Part shown: positions 17,647 through 26,270 of the stretch, piece by piece
Position numbering within the stretch: the stretch's first letter is position 1
Layout of the letters: the number at the start of each line of letters is the position of its first letter
Assembly (NCBI GenBank): GCA_045579745.1
Contig: JAZNMQ010000070.1
Location: 7,255-71,254, forward strand
Origin: Flemingiibacterium sp045579745
GTDB lineage: Bacteria; Bacillota; Clostridia; Oscillospirales; CAG-272
DNA length: 64,000 nucleotides
Reading direction: 5' to 3'
Translations under genes and position numbers: made by a program
The notes under the pieces: generated by a model
Told to the model about the DNA's origin: nothing
The model's database searches: none
The model's input: only the letters and a program-made list of their open reading frames with translations

Positions 17647-18819
17647 ATGAACAATTACGAATCAAACATTAAAAACGCCCTCGAAAAGTTTGAGAAGGTT
17701 CTTCGCGGACAGCTTGAGCGTGTTGAAGAGATAAACGCGGCTAAGGATTTTGTGGACTATACCACGCTCCCCGTTTTGACGATAGGAATCTGCGGCGGTG
17801 ACGGAATCGGTCCGATTATTACTAAGGCGGCTCAGGATGTTCTTGAGTATCTGCTTGCAGATGAAGTTAAGGCAGGAAAAGTCGTATTCAAGGTGATTGA
17901 TGGCTTGACTATCGAAAATCGTGCGGCTTGCAATAAGGCTATCCCGGACGATGTTATGGAGGAGCTCTACAAGTGCGATGTTATTTTGAAGGGCCCGACA
18001 ACCACACCTCGTGCAGGCGATCCATGGCCGAACATCGAGTCTGCAAATGTTGCAATGCGCAAAAATCTCGACCTTTTTGCAAATGTAAGACCTGTCAAGG
18101 TTCCCGATAAGGGCATAGATTGGACATTCTTCCGCGAGAACACAGAGGGAAGCTATGCTGTCGGCTCGCAGGGTGTTAATGTTACAGACGACCTTGCGGT
18201 TGACTTCTGCGTTACAACTACTGAGGGCACAAACCGCATTGCGCGCCTTGCCTTCGAATACGCTCGCAAGAATAAGAAGAACCGCGTTTCTATCGTTACA
18301 AAGGCTAACATTATCAAAACTACCGACGGTAAATTCCTCCGCATTTGTGAGGAGATTGCCAAGGAATACCCCGAAATCAGCTCCGACGAGTGGTTTATTG
18401 ATATCATGACTGCGAAGCTTGTTGACGAAAAGCGCCGCACAGATTTCAAGGTATTCGTTCTTCCCAACCTTTACGGCGATATCATCACCGACGAAGCTGC
18501 AGAGTTCCAGGGCGGCGTAGGTACAGCAGGCTCTGCTAACATCGGTAAGAAATATGCAATGTTCGAGGCTATTCACGGCTCCGCTCCGCGTATGATCAAG
18601 GAAGGCCGCGGAAAATATGCTGATCCTTGCTCTATGCTCAGAGCAACCGTTCTTCTTCTTTCGCATGTCGGCAGACAGGCTGAGGCTGACAAGCTTGAGC
18701 GCGCACTCGACTTCTGCATGTTCGAGGATAAGAAATTTGTTATTACCGGTCGCGATACGGGTGCAACATGCGACGAATTCGCGGCGTATGTAATGGATGC
18801 AATTAGAGCTCAAAAATAA
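17647..18819 (+). CDS. icd: isocitrate/isopropylmalate dehydrogenase family, probable isocitrate dehydrogenase
   Basis: 390-residue beta-decarboxylating dehydrogenase, most like isocitrate dehydrogenase, giving 2-oxoglutarate for glutamate synthesis. Motifs: CGGDGIGPIITKAAQDVL, the substrate loop LKGPTTTPRAGDPWPNIESANVAMRKNLDLFANVRP, RENTEGSYAVGSQG, and LPNLYGDIITDEAAEFQGGVGTAGSAN. The coenzyme loop reads HGSAPRMIKEGRGKYADP, lacking both the Lys-Tyr of the E. coli NADP enzyme and the Asp of classical NAD enzymes, so cofactor preference is open. An N-terminal extension of about 35 charged residues precedes the fold. Rex, an NADH sensor, follows 27 nt later and may share the transcript. Confidence 0.85.
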   Translation: MNNYESNIKNALEKFEKVLRGQLERVEEINAAKDFVDYTTLPVLTIGICGGDGIGPIITKAAQDVLEYLLADEVKAGKVVFKVIDGLTIENRAACNKAIPDDVMEELYKCDVILKGPTTTPRAGDPWPNIESANVAMRKNLDLFANVRPVKVPDKGIDWTFFRENTEGSYAVGSQGVNVTDDLAVDFCVTTTEGTNRIARLAFEYARKNKKNRVSIVTKANIIKTTDGKFLRICEEIAKEYPEISSDEWFIDIMTAKLVDEKRRTDFKVFVLPNLYGDIITDEAAEFQGGVGTAGSANIGKKYAMFEAIHGSAPRMIKEGRGKYADPCSMLRATVLLLSHVGRQAEADKLERALDFCMFEDKKFVITGRDTGATCDEFAAYVMDAIRAQK

Positions 18820-18846
18820 TTCCATTACGAAAGGACGACATAAATC

Positions 18847-19524
18847 ATGAACAATGAATTCGGAGACACCCATCAGCGGATTGTTTTAGGGGATAATACC
18901 AAGAGTCATGTGTCTCCGGCTGTTATTAAACGGTTGCCGAGATATTACAGATATCTGCGTGAGCTGTTAAACAGCGATATTCTTCGCATTTCATCGAACG
19001 AATTATCGAAGATTATGCACGTTACGGCATCGCAGATAAGACAGGACCTTAACTGCTTCGGCGGCTTCGGTCAGCAGGGATACGGCTATAATGTAAAATA
19101 TCTTTACGGGAAAATAGGCGAGATACTCGGTGTTACAAGAAGCTTTACAGCTATAATTATAGGAGCGGGCAATCTTGGCAGTGCTCTTGCATCAAGTCCG
19201 ATTTTTGAGAAGCGCGGAGTTAAGCTGATTGCGCTTTTTGATGTAAATCCTAATATTATCGGACAGCGGATTTCAGGCTATCAGGTTCACTCCATAGATG
19301 AGCTTGAGCGGTACTGCAAGACGAATATGGTAAACATTGCCGTGCTGACACTCCCTAAGGAGGCTGTACAAAAAACCGCGGAGCATTTGTCGGAGCTTGG
19401 AGTTAAGGGCTTTTGGAATTTCGCGAGCACGGAGCTTGACCTTCCCGGCGAGGATGCAGTTGTGGAGAATGTTCACATGGGGGATTCGCTTATGACTCTT
19501 TGTTATGAGCTGACTCTTGATTGA
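18847..19524 (+). CDS. rex: redox-sensing transcriptional repressor Rex
   Basis: 225-residue dimeric repressor that leaves DNA when NADH binds. The N-terminal winged helix (AVIKRLPRYYRYLRELLNSD ... VTASQIRQDLNCFGGFG) and the Rossmann motif IIGAGNLGSALAS are diagnostic, and the C-terminal domain-swap helix is present (GDSLMTLCYELTLD). It normally controls fermentation and redox genes in Clostridia. The genes after it encode primosome-like proteins, so the operon is functionally mixed. I found no convincing TTGTTAAnnnnTTAACAA Rex site in the promoters of this window. Confidence 0.96.
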   Translation: MNNEFGDTHQRIVLGDNTKSHVSPAVIKRLPRYYRYLRELLNSDILRISSNELSKIMHVTASQIRQDLNCFGGFGQQGYGYNVKYLYGKIGEILGVTRSFTAIIIGAGNLGSALASSPIFEKRGVKLIALFDVNPNIIGQRISGYQVHSIDELERYCKTNMVNIAVLTLPKEAVQKTAEHLSELGVKGFWNFASTELDLPGEDAVVENVHMGDSLMTLCYELTLD

Positions 19525-19547
19525 TAGGTAAGATTGGAGGTGTGAGA

Positions 19548-20519
19548 GTGAAAAAACTGAAATTAGAATATGGCGACAGCGTTTTTTCGCTCCCACGCGA
19601 AAATCTTATGACTGCGCTGTCGCAGGCGAGCGAGCAGCACTTAAAGGTTTTGCTTGTAATAGCTTCCGACGATTCACTCAGAATGGATTACAGCGCAATG
19701 TGTGCATCGGTTTGCAAAAAGCTTGACTGCACGCAGACTGCTCTTGAGCGCTCGCTGAAGTTTTGGAGTGAAACAGGCGTTGTCCGTATTATGGAAACGG
19801 CGGATATAACAAATCCGACGGTTACCGCAAAGCCTGTAGTAACACAGCAATCTCCGACGCTTCCAAGCTATTCAGAGGGGGCGGCGGCTGATATTATGCA
19901 AAAAAATCCCGAGCTTTCGGGGGTTATCGAAATGTGTCAGCAGATTATCGGCAAAATCTTCACTCCGGCTGAGGTTGAAATTGTCGTTGGACTTTACGAC
20001 CATTTGCGGCTTGATGCAGAATATATCGTCACATTGGTCGCTTATTGCAACGGAAATGGCAAAAAATCACTTCGTTACATAGAAAAAACTGCGCTTAATC
20101 TTTATGATGAGGGTATCGATTCGACTGAGGCGTTAAAGGATTATATCAGACGGCGCGAAACACGCGATGACGATATGTCAAAAATTCGCACGATTATCGG
20201 AGCGGGAGCGCGTCAGTTTACATCTAAGGAAAAAAAGGCGTTCGATTGTTGGCTTGATGAATGGAAATTCGATATTGATGTCATTACACGGGCATATGAA
20301 GTGACAATCGACAACATAAACGAGGTGTCTGTGCCCTATATGAACCGTGTGCTTGAGAATTGGCACAAATCGGGGCTGACAACAATAAAGGCGGTCGAGG
20401 AATCGCTTGCCGCCTACAAAAAGAATAAGGCTGAGGCGGAAAATTCACACTCGGGCTTTGCAACCGATGAATTCTTCGAGGCGGCACTTAAACGAAGCGA
20501 AAAATATTACGCTGACTGA
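19548..20519 (+). CDS. DnaD domain-containing protein
   Basis: 323-residue protein related to DnaD/DnaB of Firmicutes and to phage replication organisers; probably helps load the replicative helicase. It has an N-terminal winged-helix-like part (YSAMCASVCKKLDCTQTALERSLKFWSE kind of arrangement), a DnaD-type C-terminal helical domain at about 120-210 (AEVEIVVGLYDHLRLDAEYI), and a second DnaD-like module at about 220-285 ending YMNRVLENWHKSGL. The start is GTG at 19548, with GGAGG seven bases upstream; a TTG at 19521 overlaps rex. The DnaC-like ATPase follows 20 nt downstream, matching the DnaD-DnaI functional pair. Confidence 0.85.
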   Translation: MKKLKLEYGDSVFSLPRENLMTALSQASEQHLKVLLVIASDDSLRMDYSAMCASVCKKLDCTQTALERSLKFWSETGVVRIMETADITNPTVTAKPVVTQQSPTLPSYSEGAAADIMQKNPELSGVIEMCQQIIGKIFTPAEVEIVVGLYDHLRLDAEYIVTLVAYCNGNGKKSLRYIEKTALNLYDEGIDSTEALKDYIRRRETRDDDMSKIRTIIGAGARQFTSKEKKAFDCWLDEWKFDIDVITRAYEVTIDNINEVSVPYMNRVLENWHKSGLTTIKAVEESLAAYKKNKAEAENSHSGFATDEFFEAALKRSEKYYAD

Positions 20520-20539
20520 CGCGGAATCTGGAGGTAAAT

Positions 20540-21520
20540 GTGGGATACAACAAGGAAAACTACATACGCATTCGTCGTGAATATGCCGATAAAAATCTCC
20601 GCGCCAAGGAAGCCGCTCAAAAACGCGCTAATGAGCTTCATGAAAAATTTCCCGAGCTTCTGAAGATTGACCGTGTATTATCCGAAACAGGTCTGAATAT
20701 TCTTGCTGAGTCAATGAAGGGCAGAGAAGGGCTTGAGGAGCGCATAGCAAAGCTTCGTGCGAGCAACAAGGAGCTTCAGGAGGCTCGTGCGATGTATCTT
20801 CAGTCGATTGGCTATCCTGCCGATTACACCTCGGTGAAATATGAGTGCAAGCTTTGCAGCGATACGGGATTTGTCGGAACAAAGCTGTGCAGCTGTATGA
20901 AGCGCGACCTTATTCTCGCAGGATATGAAAGCTCGGGAATAGGCAGACTGATTCGTACGCAGAGCTTTGATACATTCAGGCTTGATTATTACAACAGGAC
21001 CCCCGAGGAGCGTCGAAATATGGAGCGTGTGCTCACATCCTGCCGAACATATTCGGAACAGTTTTCGGCTGAGAGCAGTACGAATCTTTTGTTCTGCGGA
21101 ACGACGGGGCTTGGAAAAACGCATCTTTCGACATCTATTGCTAAGGTGGTTATTGAACGGGGCTTTGACGTCGTTTACGATACCGCGCAGAATATTTTGT
21201 CGGATTTTGAGTACGAGCGTTTTGGAAGAGGATATGGAGATAATTCCGAATCGAGGACGGACAAATATTTTGAGTGCGATTTGCTCATTATTGATGACCT
21301 TGGTACAGAAATGACAAATCAGTTCACCCTTTCCTGCCTCTACAACATTATGAACACCCGTATCAATCATTCAAAGTCAATGATTATCAGCACCAATCTG
21401 ACGCAGGGAGAAATACGCGACCGTTATAACGACCGTATCACGAGCCGTTTGTTTGGAGAATTTTTAGTGCTTTTGTTTGAGGGCAAGGATGTAAGACTGC
21501 AAAAAGCACTTGGAGAATGA
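20540..21520 (+). CDS. DnaC/DnaI-like helicase loader ATPase
   Basis: 326-residue AAA+ ATPase of the DnaC/DnaI group that loads the replicative helicase. The N-terminal half is helical and ends in a putative zinc motif (CKLCSDTGFVGTKLCSCM), as in DnaI. Walker A is CGTTGLGKTHLS, Walker B is LLIIDDLGTE, sensor 1 is MIISTNLT and the Arg-rich sensor 2 is DRITSRLFGE. The start is GTG at 20540 following TGGAGGT; an ATG two bases upstream is out of frame. It is the last gene of the rex group. A TAXI transporter promoter follows. Confidence 0.9.
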   Translation: MGYNKENYIRIRREYADKNLRAKEAAQKRANELHEKFPELLKIDRVLSETGLNILAESMKGREGLEERIAKLRASNKELQEARAMYLQSIGYPADYTSVKYECKLCSDTGFVGTKLCSCMKRDLILAGYESSGIGRLIRTQSFDTFRLDYYNRTPEERRNMERVLTSCRTYSEQFSAESSTNLLFCGTTGLGKTHLSTSIAKVVIERGFDVVYDTAQNILSDFEYERFGRGYGDNSESRTDKYFECDLLIIDDLGTEMTNQFTLSCLYNIMNTRINHSKSMIISTNLTQGEIRDRYNDRITSRLFGEFLVLLFEGKDVRLQKALGE

Positions 21521-21561
21521 ACTGAATCTGAACTTTTTTTGAAAAAATTTTGTTAATTGTA

Positions 21562-21590
21562 TTGCAATTTTTACTAAATTAATGTATAAT
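21562..21590 (+). promoter_or_regulatory. promoter of TAXI/TRAP operon
   Basis: TTGCAA (21562-21567) and TATAAT (21585-21590) with a 17-nt spacer, 46 nt before the receptor start. Confidence 0.7.
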
Positions 21591-21636
21591 TAAGGTGTAT
21601 TTAGTAAAAAAATATAAATTTGGAGGTAAATCTATC

Positions 21637-22593
21637 ATGACTAAGAGAATTCTTTCGGTCATTGCTATCGCACTTGTTTGTGTATTCGCACTTGCTTCCT
21701 GCGGCGGCGCTAAGATGACCATGGGTACCGGCGGTACCGGCGGTAACTACTATGCTTTCGGCAATGTTCTTTGCCAGTACATCAAGAACTATGCAGGCGC
21801 TGATGCTGTTGCGGTTTCTACCGACGGCTCCAAGGCGAACATTCAGGGTATCGACGTTGGCGACTACCAGCTTGGTACTGTTCAGTCCGACGTTATGGCT
21901 TATGCTTGGAACGGCACCAACACATTTGCTGAGGAAGGAAAGATCGATTCCTTCCGCGTAATCGGCGGTCTTTACGCTGAGTGCGTACAGATCATTACTA
22001 TGGATCCCGCTATCAAGAGCGTATCCGATCTTAAGGGCAAGTCCGTTTCTATCGGTGCTCCCGGCTCGGGCGTTTACTTCAACGCTATCGATGTTCTCGG
22101 CGCAGCAGGCCTTACCGAGAACGACATCAAGGCTCAGTATCAGAGCTTCAACGACAGCACCGAAGCACTCAAGGACGGCAAGATCGACGCAGCTTTCATC
22201 GTAGCAGGAGCTCCGACTCCCGCTATTACTGAGCTTGTTACCACTTCCGATGCTTATCTTGTTCCGATCGACGGCAAGATCGCTGAGGATGTTATGGCTA
22301 ACTGCCCCTACTACACCGTTTACACAATTCCCGCAGGTACATACAACGGCCAGGAGGCTGACGTTAAGACTGTTGCGGTAAAGGCTACTCTTATCGTTTC
22401 TGCTGAAACTGATGAAAACACTGTATACGAGATCACCAAGGCGATCTTTGACAATGTTGAAGCAATCTCTGCTGAAAACGCAAAGGGCTCAGAGCTCAGC
22501 ATCCAGAATGCTACGGACGGTATGACCGCTCCGTTCCACGCAGGTGCTGCAAAGTACTACGCTGAAAAGGGCGTTACAGTAGTTACCGAATAA
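21637..22593 (+). CDS. TAXI family TRAP transporter solute-binding lipoprotein
   Basis: 318-residue extracytoplasmic receptor, anchored as a lipoprotein. The signal sequence ends in the lipobox LASC at about residues 17-20. The mature protein begins GGAKMTMGTGGTGGNYYAFG, the TAXI-family hallmark of ligand binding, and contains TVQSDVMAYAWNG and GKSVSIGAPGSGVYFNA. TAXI receptors studied so far bind glutamate or small dicarboxylates; the ligand here is unknown. The start at 21637 has GGAGGT upstream; the frame extends to 21595, but that is the promoter region. The permease follows after a hairpin, which would make the receptor more abundant than the membrane protein. The position before uxuA hints at a sugar acid, but that is inference. 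Confidence 0.92.
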   Translation: MTKRILSVIAIALVCVFALASCGGAKMTMGTGGTGGNYYAFGNVLCQYIKNYAGADAVAVSTDGSKANIQGIDVGDYQLGTVQSDVMAYAWNGTNTFAEEGKIDSFRVIGGLYAECVQIITMDPAIKSVSDLKGKSVSIGAPGSGVYFNAIDVLGAAGLTENDIKAQYQSFNDSTEALKDGKIDAAFIVAGAPTPAITELVTTSDAYLVPIDGKIAEDVMANCPYYTVYTIPAGTYNGQEADVKTVAVKATLIVSAETDENTVYEITKAIFDNVEAISAENAKGSELSIQNATDGMTAPFHAGAAKYYAEKGVTVVTE

Positions 22594-22620
22594 TTCCGTT
22601 TTAAATTACAAGCGATATGC

Positions 22621-22660
22621 GGGGGTGTCGCAGAAAAAGCGACGCCCCCTATCTTATTAT
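22621..22660 (+). terminator. intra-operon attenuating hairpin between TAXI receptor and permease
   Basis: GGGGGTGTCGC (22621-22631) pairs with GCGACGCCCCC (22639-22649) with one G-T wobble; the following tract TATCTTATTATTT is only partly T. This suits partial termination. Confidence 0.75.
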
Positions 22661-22730
22661 TTAGTATGTATGCAAGCTTTCCCGGACGGCTCCGTTATGG
22701 GAAATGAAATAACACCGAAAGGAGAGAAAT

Positions 22731-24692
22731 ATGTCATCGATAAATGAAACACAGACGACAGTGAACACACCGTCAAGTGAAGAGCTTGTCGACGCCGTGA
22801 TGAAAAAATACGATCGCGAATCCAACGTCCGGATCTGGGAAGGAGTTCCTAAGGTGATCGTTACTATAGTACTCGCTGCGTTTTCTCTTTTTTGCATCTA
22901 CGTTACACTGTTTACAACCTGGCTTGAAGAAATACGACTGACTTCGTTCGTGGCGCTGATTGTGCTCATGGGATACCTTGTATTCCCTGCTAAAAAAGGA
23001 GTGCAGAAGGTCAATTATATCCCGTGGTACGATATCCTGCTAATGGTGGCGGGAACGGCTTCGTACCTCTACTTTACAGCCAATGCGCTGACTATTATTC
23101 AGCAAGGCGCAAAGTTTGAAACATATCAGATAATTATAGGTATCATCGGTATTATTGCACTTGCGGAGGTTTGCCGACGCAGTGTTGGTTTGCCGATCCT
23201 GATCGTAGCGATCGCGTTTATAATCTACGCACTCTTCTTTGGGCTTAACAATCCGACCTTTGGCGGCAGGGTGAACTATCTTGTGCGCGCATTGTTCTAT
23301 TCCAAAGAGGGTATCTTATCAACACCGATCAACACCTGCTCCAAATTCATCGTTGTGTTTATCATATTCGGTGCATTCCTTGAGCGTACAGGTATCGCGG
23401 ACTTCTTTATCCAGGCGGCAAATGCTGTCGTTGGCGGATTCTCCGGCGGTCCTGCTAAGGTAGCGGTTGTTGCGAGTGCTCTTGAGGGAATGGTATCCGG
23501 CTCATCTGTTGCAAATACCGTCGGAAGCGGATCGGTCACTATTCCGCTTATGAAGAGGACGGGATACAAGCCGGAGTTTGCCGCAGCGGCTGAAGCGGCG
23601 GCTTCAACCGGCGGACAGATCATGCCGCCTATTATGGGTGCGGCAGCGTTCTTGATGGCTGACTATGTTGGTGTTCCGTACAGCAACATCATTTACAGAG
23701 CAATTCTTCCTGCACTTTTGTATTTTGCAGGTATCTTTATCGCCGTACATCTTGAGGCGAAGAAGCTCGGACTTCGCGGCCTTTCCCGCGAAGAGCTGCC
23801 GAAGTTTAAGAACCTTGCTAAGAAGCTGTATCTGCTTCTTCCACTTGCAGTACTTATCTATCTTGTAACATCCAACTCCAAGACTATTCAGACATCTGCG
23901 GCAATCGCGATCGTTGTAGCTATCGCGGTAAGTATCTTTAACAAGGGCAACCGAATTACGCCAAAGCGAATTCTTGAAGCACTTGCGGCAGGCGGTCAGG
24001 GTACAATTGCTGTTGCGGCAGCCTGCGGTATTGCGGGTATTATTGCGGGAACGATCACTATGACCGGTCTTGCAAACATGATTATCAACGGCATCGTAAC
24101 TCTTGCGGGCAGCCAGGTAATTATCGCGCTGTTCCTTACCATGATCTGCTGTATCGTACTTGGTATGGGCGTTCCGACAACTGCAAACTACTGCATCATG
24201 GCGGCGACATGCGCACCTATTCTTGTCCGTATGGGAGTTCCGCTTCTTGCAGCGCATTTCTTTGTGTTTTATTTCGGTATCGTTGCAGACTTGACACCGC
24301 CTGTTGCGCTTGCGGCATACGCAGGTGCGGCGATCGCGCAGTCAAATCCGCTCAAGACAGCGCTTACATCAACAAAGCTTGCAATTGCGGCGTTTATCGT
24401 ACCGTACGCGTTTGCGATGAACCCTGTAATGCTTCTTATCGATGCGAGTGGACCGCTCCAGATCGTACAGATCGTCATTACATCGCTTGTTGGTATTTTT
24501 GGAATATCTGCGGCGCTTGAAGGATATATCTTTGCTCATATGAATCCGTTGCAGCGCATTATGAGCGCGGCAGGAGGACTCTTGCTGATTGATCCCAACC
24601 CGATCACCGACATTATCGGAATTGCACTTGTTGCCGGTGTTGTCGTATGGCAGTATTTTGACAAGAAGCGCAAGCTTAAAATTGCGGCGTAA
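22731..24692 (+). CDS. TRAP transporter permease, fused small and large subunits
   Basis: 653-residue membrane protein in which the 4-helix DctQ-like and 12-helix DctM-like parts are fused, as usual for TAXI-type TRAP systems. Seen: many hydrophobic helices from residue 40 on, the DctM-type stretches EGMVSGSSVANTVGSGSVTIPLMKR-like loop at about 255-280, AAAEAAASTGGQIMPPIMGAAAFLMA following it, and a C-terminal repeat at about 480 (MGVPTTANYCIMAATCAPIL). It uses an ion gradient to import the ligand delivered by the upstream receptor. GAAAGGAG precedes the ATG at 22731. No further operon partner follows before the uxuA promoter. Confidence 0.92.
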   Translation: MSSINETQTTVNTPSSEELVDAVMKKYDRESNVRIWEGVPKVIVTIVLAAFSLFCIYVTLFTTWLEEIRLTSFVALIVLMGYLVFPAKKGVQKVNYIPWYDILLMVAGTASYLYFTANALTIIQQGAKFETYQIIIGIIGIIALAEVCRRSVGLPILIVAIAFIIYALFFGLNNPTFGGRVNYLVRALFYSKEGILSTPINTCSKFIVVFIIFGAFLERTGIADFFIQAANAVVGGFSGGPAKVAVVASALEGMVSGSSVANTVGSGSVTIPLMKRTGYKPEFAAAAEAAASTGGQIMPPIMGAAAFLMADYVGVPYSNIIYRAILPALLYFAGIFIAVHLEAKKLGLRGLSREELPKFKNLAKKLYLLLPLAVLIYLVTSNSKTIQTSAAIAIVVAIAVSIFNKGNRITPKRILEALAAGGQGTIAVAAACGIAGIIAGTITMTGLANMIINGIVTLAGSQVIIALFLTMICCIVLGMGVPTTANYCIMAATCAPILVRMGVPLLAAHFFVFYFGIVADLTPPVALAAYAGAAIAQSNPLKTALTSTKLAIAAFIVPYAFAMNPVMLLIDASGPLQIVQIVITSLVGIFGISAALEGYIFAHMNPLQRIMSAAGGLLLIDPNPITDIIGIALVAGVVVWQYFDKKRKLKIAA

Positions 24693-24754
24693 AAGCTGAC
24701 TTGTTGGGACTTGTTTTTAATCGCGGAATCTTTTCGGATTGAACGTATTTATTC

Positions 24755-24783
24755 TTGACAAAATGAGAAGATTCATGTATTAT
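24755..24783 (+). promoter_or_regulatory. promoter of uxuA
   Basis: TTGACA (24755-24760) and TATTAT (24778-24783) with a 17-nt spacer, 31 nt before the start. Confidence 0.75.
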
Positions 24784-24813
24784 TATATTAATTAAACGAA
24801 GGAGGAGTTACCA

Positions 24814-25869
24814 ATGAAGGAAATGAAAATGACTTTCCGTCATTATGGCGATGGCGATCCCGTCAGTCTTGAGTATATCTCGCAGATACCCGGCATGAGC
24901 GGCATCGTTTCTGCTGTTTATGACGTTCCACCCGGCAAGGAGTGGAGTGCAGAGAGTATTGCTAAGATCAAGAACTCTGCCAATGCACACAACCTTGCTT
25001 TTGAAGTTGTTGAGAGTGTTCCCGTACACGAGGATATCAAGCTCGGCAAACCTTCCCGCGATGAATATATCGAGGTTTATCGCCGCAATATCAAGAAGCT
25101 CGCCGAAGCAGGCGTAAAGGTTATCTGCTACAACTTCATGCCCGTATTTGACTGGCTTCGCTCGGATCTCTCTTACAAGAACTGCGACGGTTCTACCTGC
25201 CTTGTCTACCGTGATGAGGAAGTTCTTGCAATGGATCCCAACACAAAGAAGCTTTCTCTTCCCGGATGGGATGAGAGCTACACGCAGGATGGCCTGCGCG
25301 CCCTTTTGACTGAATACAAGTCAATCGACGAGGAAAAGCTTTGGGAAAATATGAGCTACTTCTTGCACGGAATTATTCCGGTGTGTGAGGAGAGCGGAAT
25401 TAAAATGGCTATTCATCCGGATGATCCGCCGTGGGGTATTTTTGGTTTGCCGCGCGTTATCACAAATGCTAAGAATCTCGACCGTTTCTGCAAGCTGGTT
25501 GACAGCGAGTGCAATGGTCTGACACTCTGCACGGGCTCGCTCGGAGTTGCTCCTACCAATAATGTTGTCGATATGATCCGTCATTTCGGCGCAATGAAGC
25601 GCATTCACTTCCTGCATGCCCGTAACATCAAGATTACAGGCCCCCGTGATTTTAATGAAACCGGACATCGCAGCGAGGATGGTTCACTCGATATGTACGA
25701 GATCCTTAAAGCGGCATGGGATGTTGACTTTGACGGATATATCCGTCCTGACCACGGTCGCATGATCTGGGGCGAAACGGGAAGACCGGGTTACGGCTTG
25801 TATGACCGCGCTCTCGGTGCTGTTTACATAAACGGCATTTGGGAAGCAATCAACAAAGAAAATCGCTAA
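24814..25869 (+). CDS. uxuA: mannonate dehydratase
   Basis: 351-residue TIM-barrel enzyme that dehydrates D-mannonate to 2-keto-3-deoxy-D-gluconate in glucuronate breakdown. The metal site residues are visible: His in MAIHPDDPPWGIFG, Cys in LTLCTGSLG, His in IHFLHARNI and Asp in RPDHGR. The N-terminus KMTFRHYGDGDPVSLEYI is typical. The start at 24814 follows GGAGGAG by 7 nt; an internal ATG (KMTFRHYG) is the usual family start, so the first few residues are slightly uncertain. The rest of the glucuronate pathway (uxaC, uxuB, kdgK) is not in the window. It follows the TAXI/TRAP genes with its own promoter. Confidence 0.95.
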   Translation: MKEMKMTFRHYGDGDPVSLEYISQIPGMSGIVSAVYDVPPGKEWSAESIAKIKNSANAHNLAFEVVESVPVHEDIKLGKPSRDEYIEVYRRNIKKLAEAGVKVICYNFMPVFDWLRSDLSYKNCDGSTCLVYRDEEVLAMDPNTKKLSLPGWDESYTQDGLRALLTEYKSIDEEKLWENMSYFLHGIIPVCEESGIKMAIHPDDPPWGIFGLPRVITNAKNLDRFCKLVDSECNGLTLCTGSLGVAPTNNVVDMIRHFGAMKRIHFLHARNIKITGPRDFNETGHRSEDGSLDMYEILKAAWDVDFDGYIRPDHGRMIWGETGRPGYGLYDRALGAVYINGIWEAINKENR

Positions 25870-25945
25870 AAAGACGGTTCATGTTGGGCGTACTCTAAAG
25901 GACAGATTTAAATCTTAATAGAGTAAAACACCTATCAACGAGAAA

Positions 25946-25982
25946 AGGACAGAGAATTTTTACGTTCTCTGTCCTCTTTTTT
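25946..25982 (+). terminator. terminator of uxuA
   Basis: AGGACAGAGAA (25946-25956) pairs perfectly with TTCTCTGTCCT (25965-25975), followed by CTTTTTT. Confidence 0.93.
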
Positions 25983-26195
25983 GATAAGCACTGCATTTGT
26001 AGACACAAATGCTTTCCTATTGAATAATTCGAAATTATATGTTATTATTTATGGCAAAAATTGCGAGTTTATGTGGTGATTAATATTAAACTAAAGTTTC
26101 TTTCATCGTGCTTTTTATAATCCTTAAAAACAACCATTGATTTGATGACTATGAATTAAATCTCTATTGCGGAGAGTTTATAAAAAATCGCTCTG
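25983..26195. other. AT-rich non-coding stretch before tandem XRE genes
   Basis: No gene is seen here. The only structure is GCATTTGT (25993-26000) with ACAAATGC (26005-26012), a perfect 8-bp inverted repeat with a 4-nt loop. It is not followed by a T run, so it is probably a protein site or chance. Confidence 0.4.
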
Positions 26196-26224
26196 TTGAC
26201 TCTACCGTTGGTTTCGTGTATAAT
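26196..26224 (+). promoter_or_regulatory. promoter of tandem XRE regulator genes
   Basis: TTGACT (26196-26201) and TATAAT (26219-26224) with a 17-nt spacer, 47 nt before the first XRE start. Confidence 0.8.
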
Positions 26225-26270
26225 ATAGTCACAAGCTCCGGAACTTGAATTTTTTCGAGAGGTAAAAAAT

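Noticed and set aside
17662..18873. 403-codon open frame antisense to the isocitrate dehydrogenase gene
   Set aside because: It mirrors codon bias of icd on the other strand, has no ribosome site and no recognisable domain; icd is unmistakable.
23604..24257. 217-codon open frame antisense to the TRAP permease gene
   Set aside because: Low-complexity shadow rich in Arg/Cys/His, from the hydrophobic gene on the plus strand.
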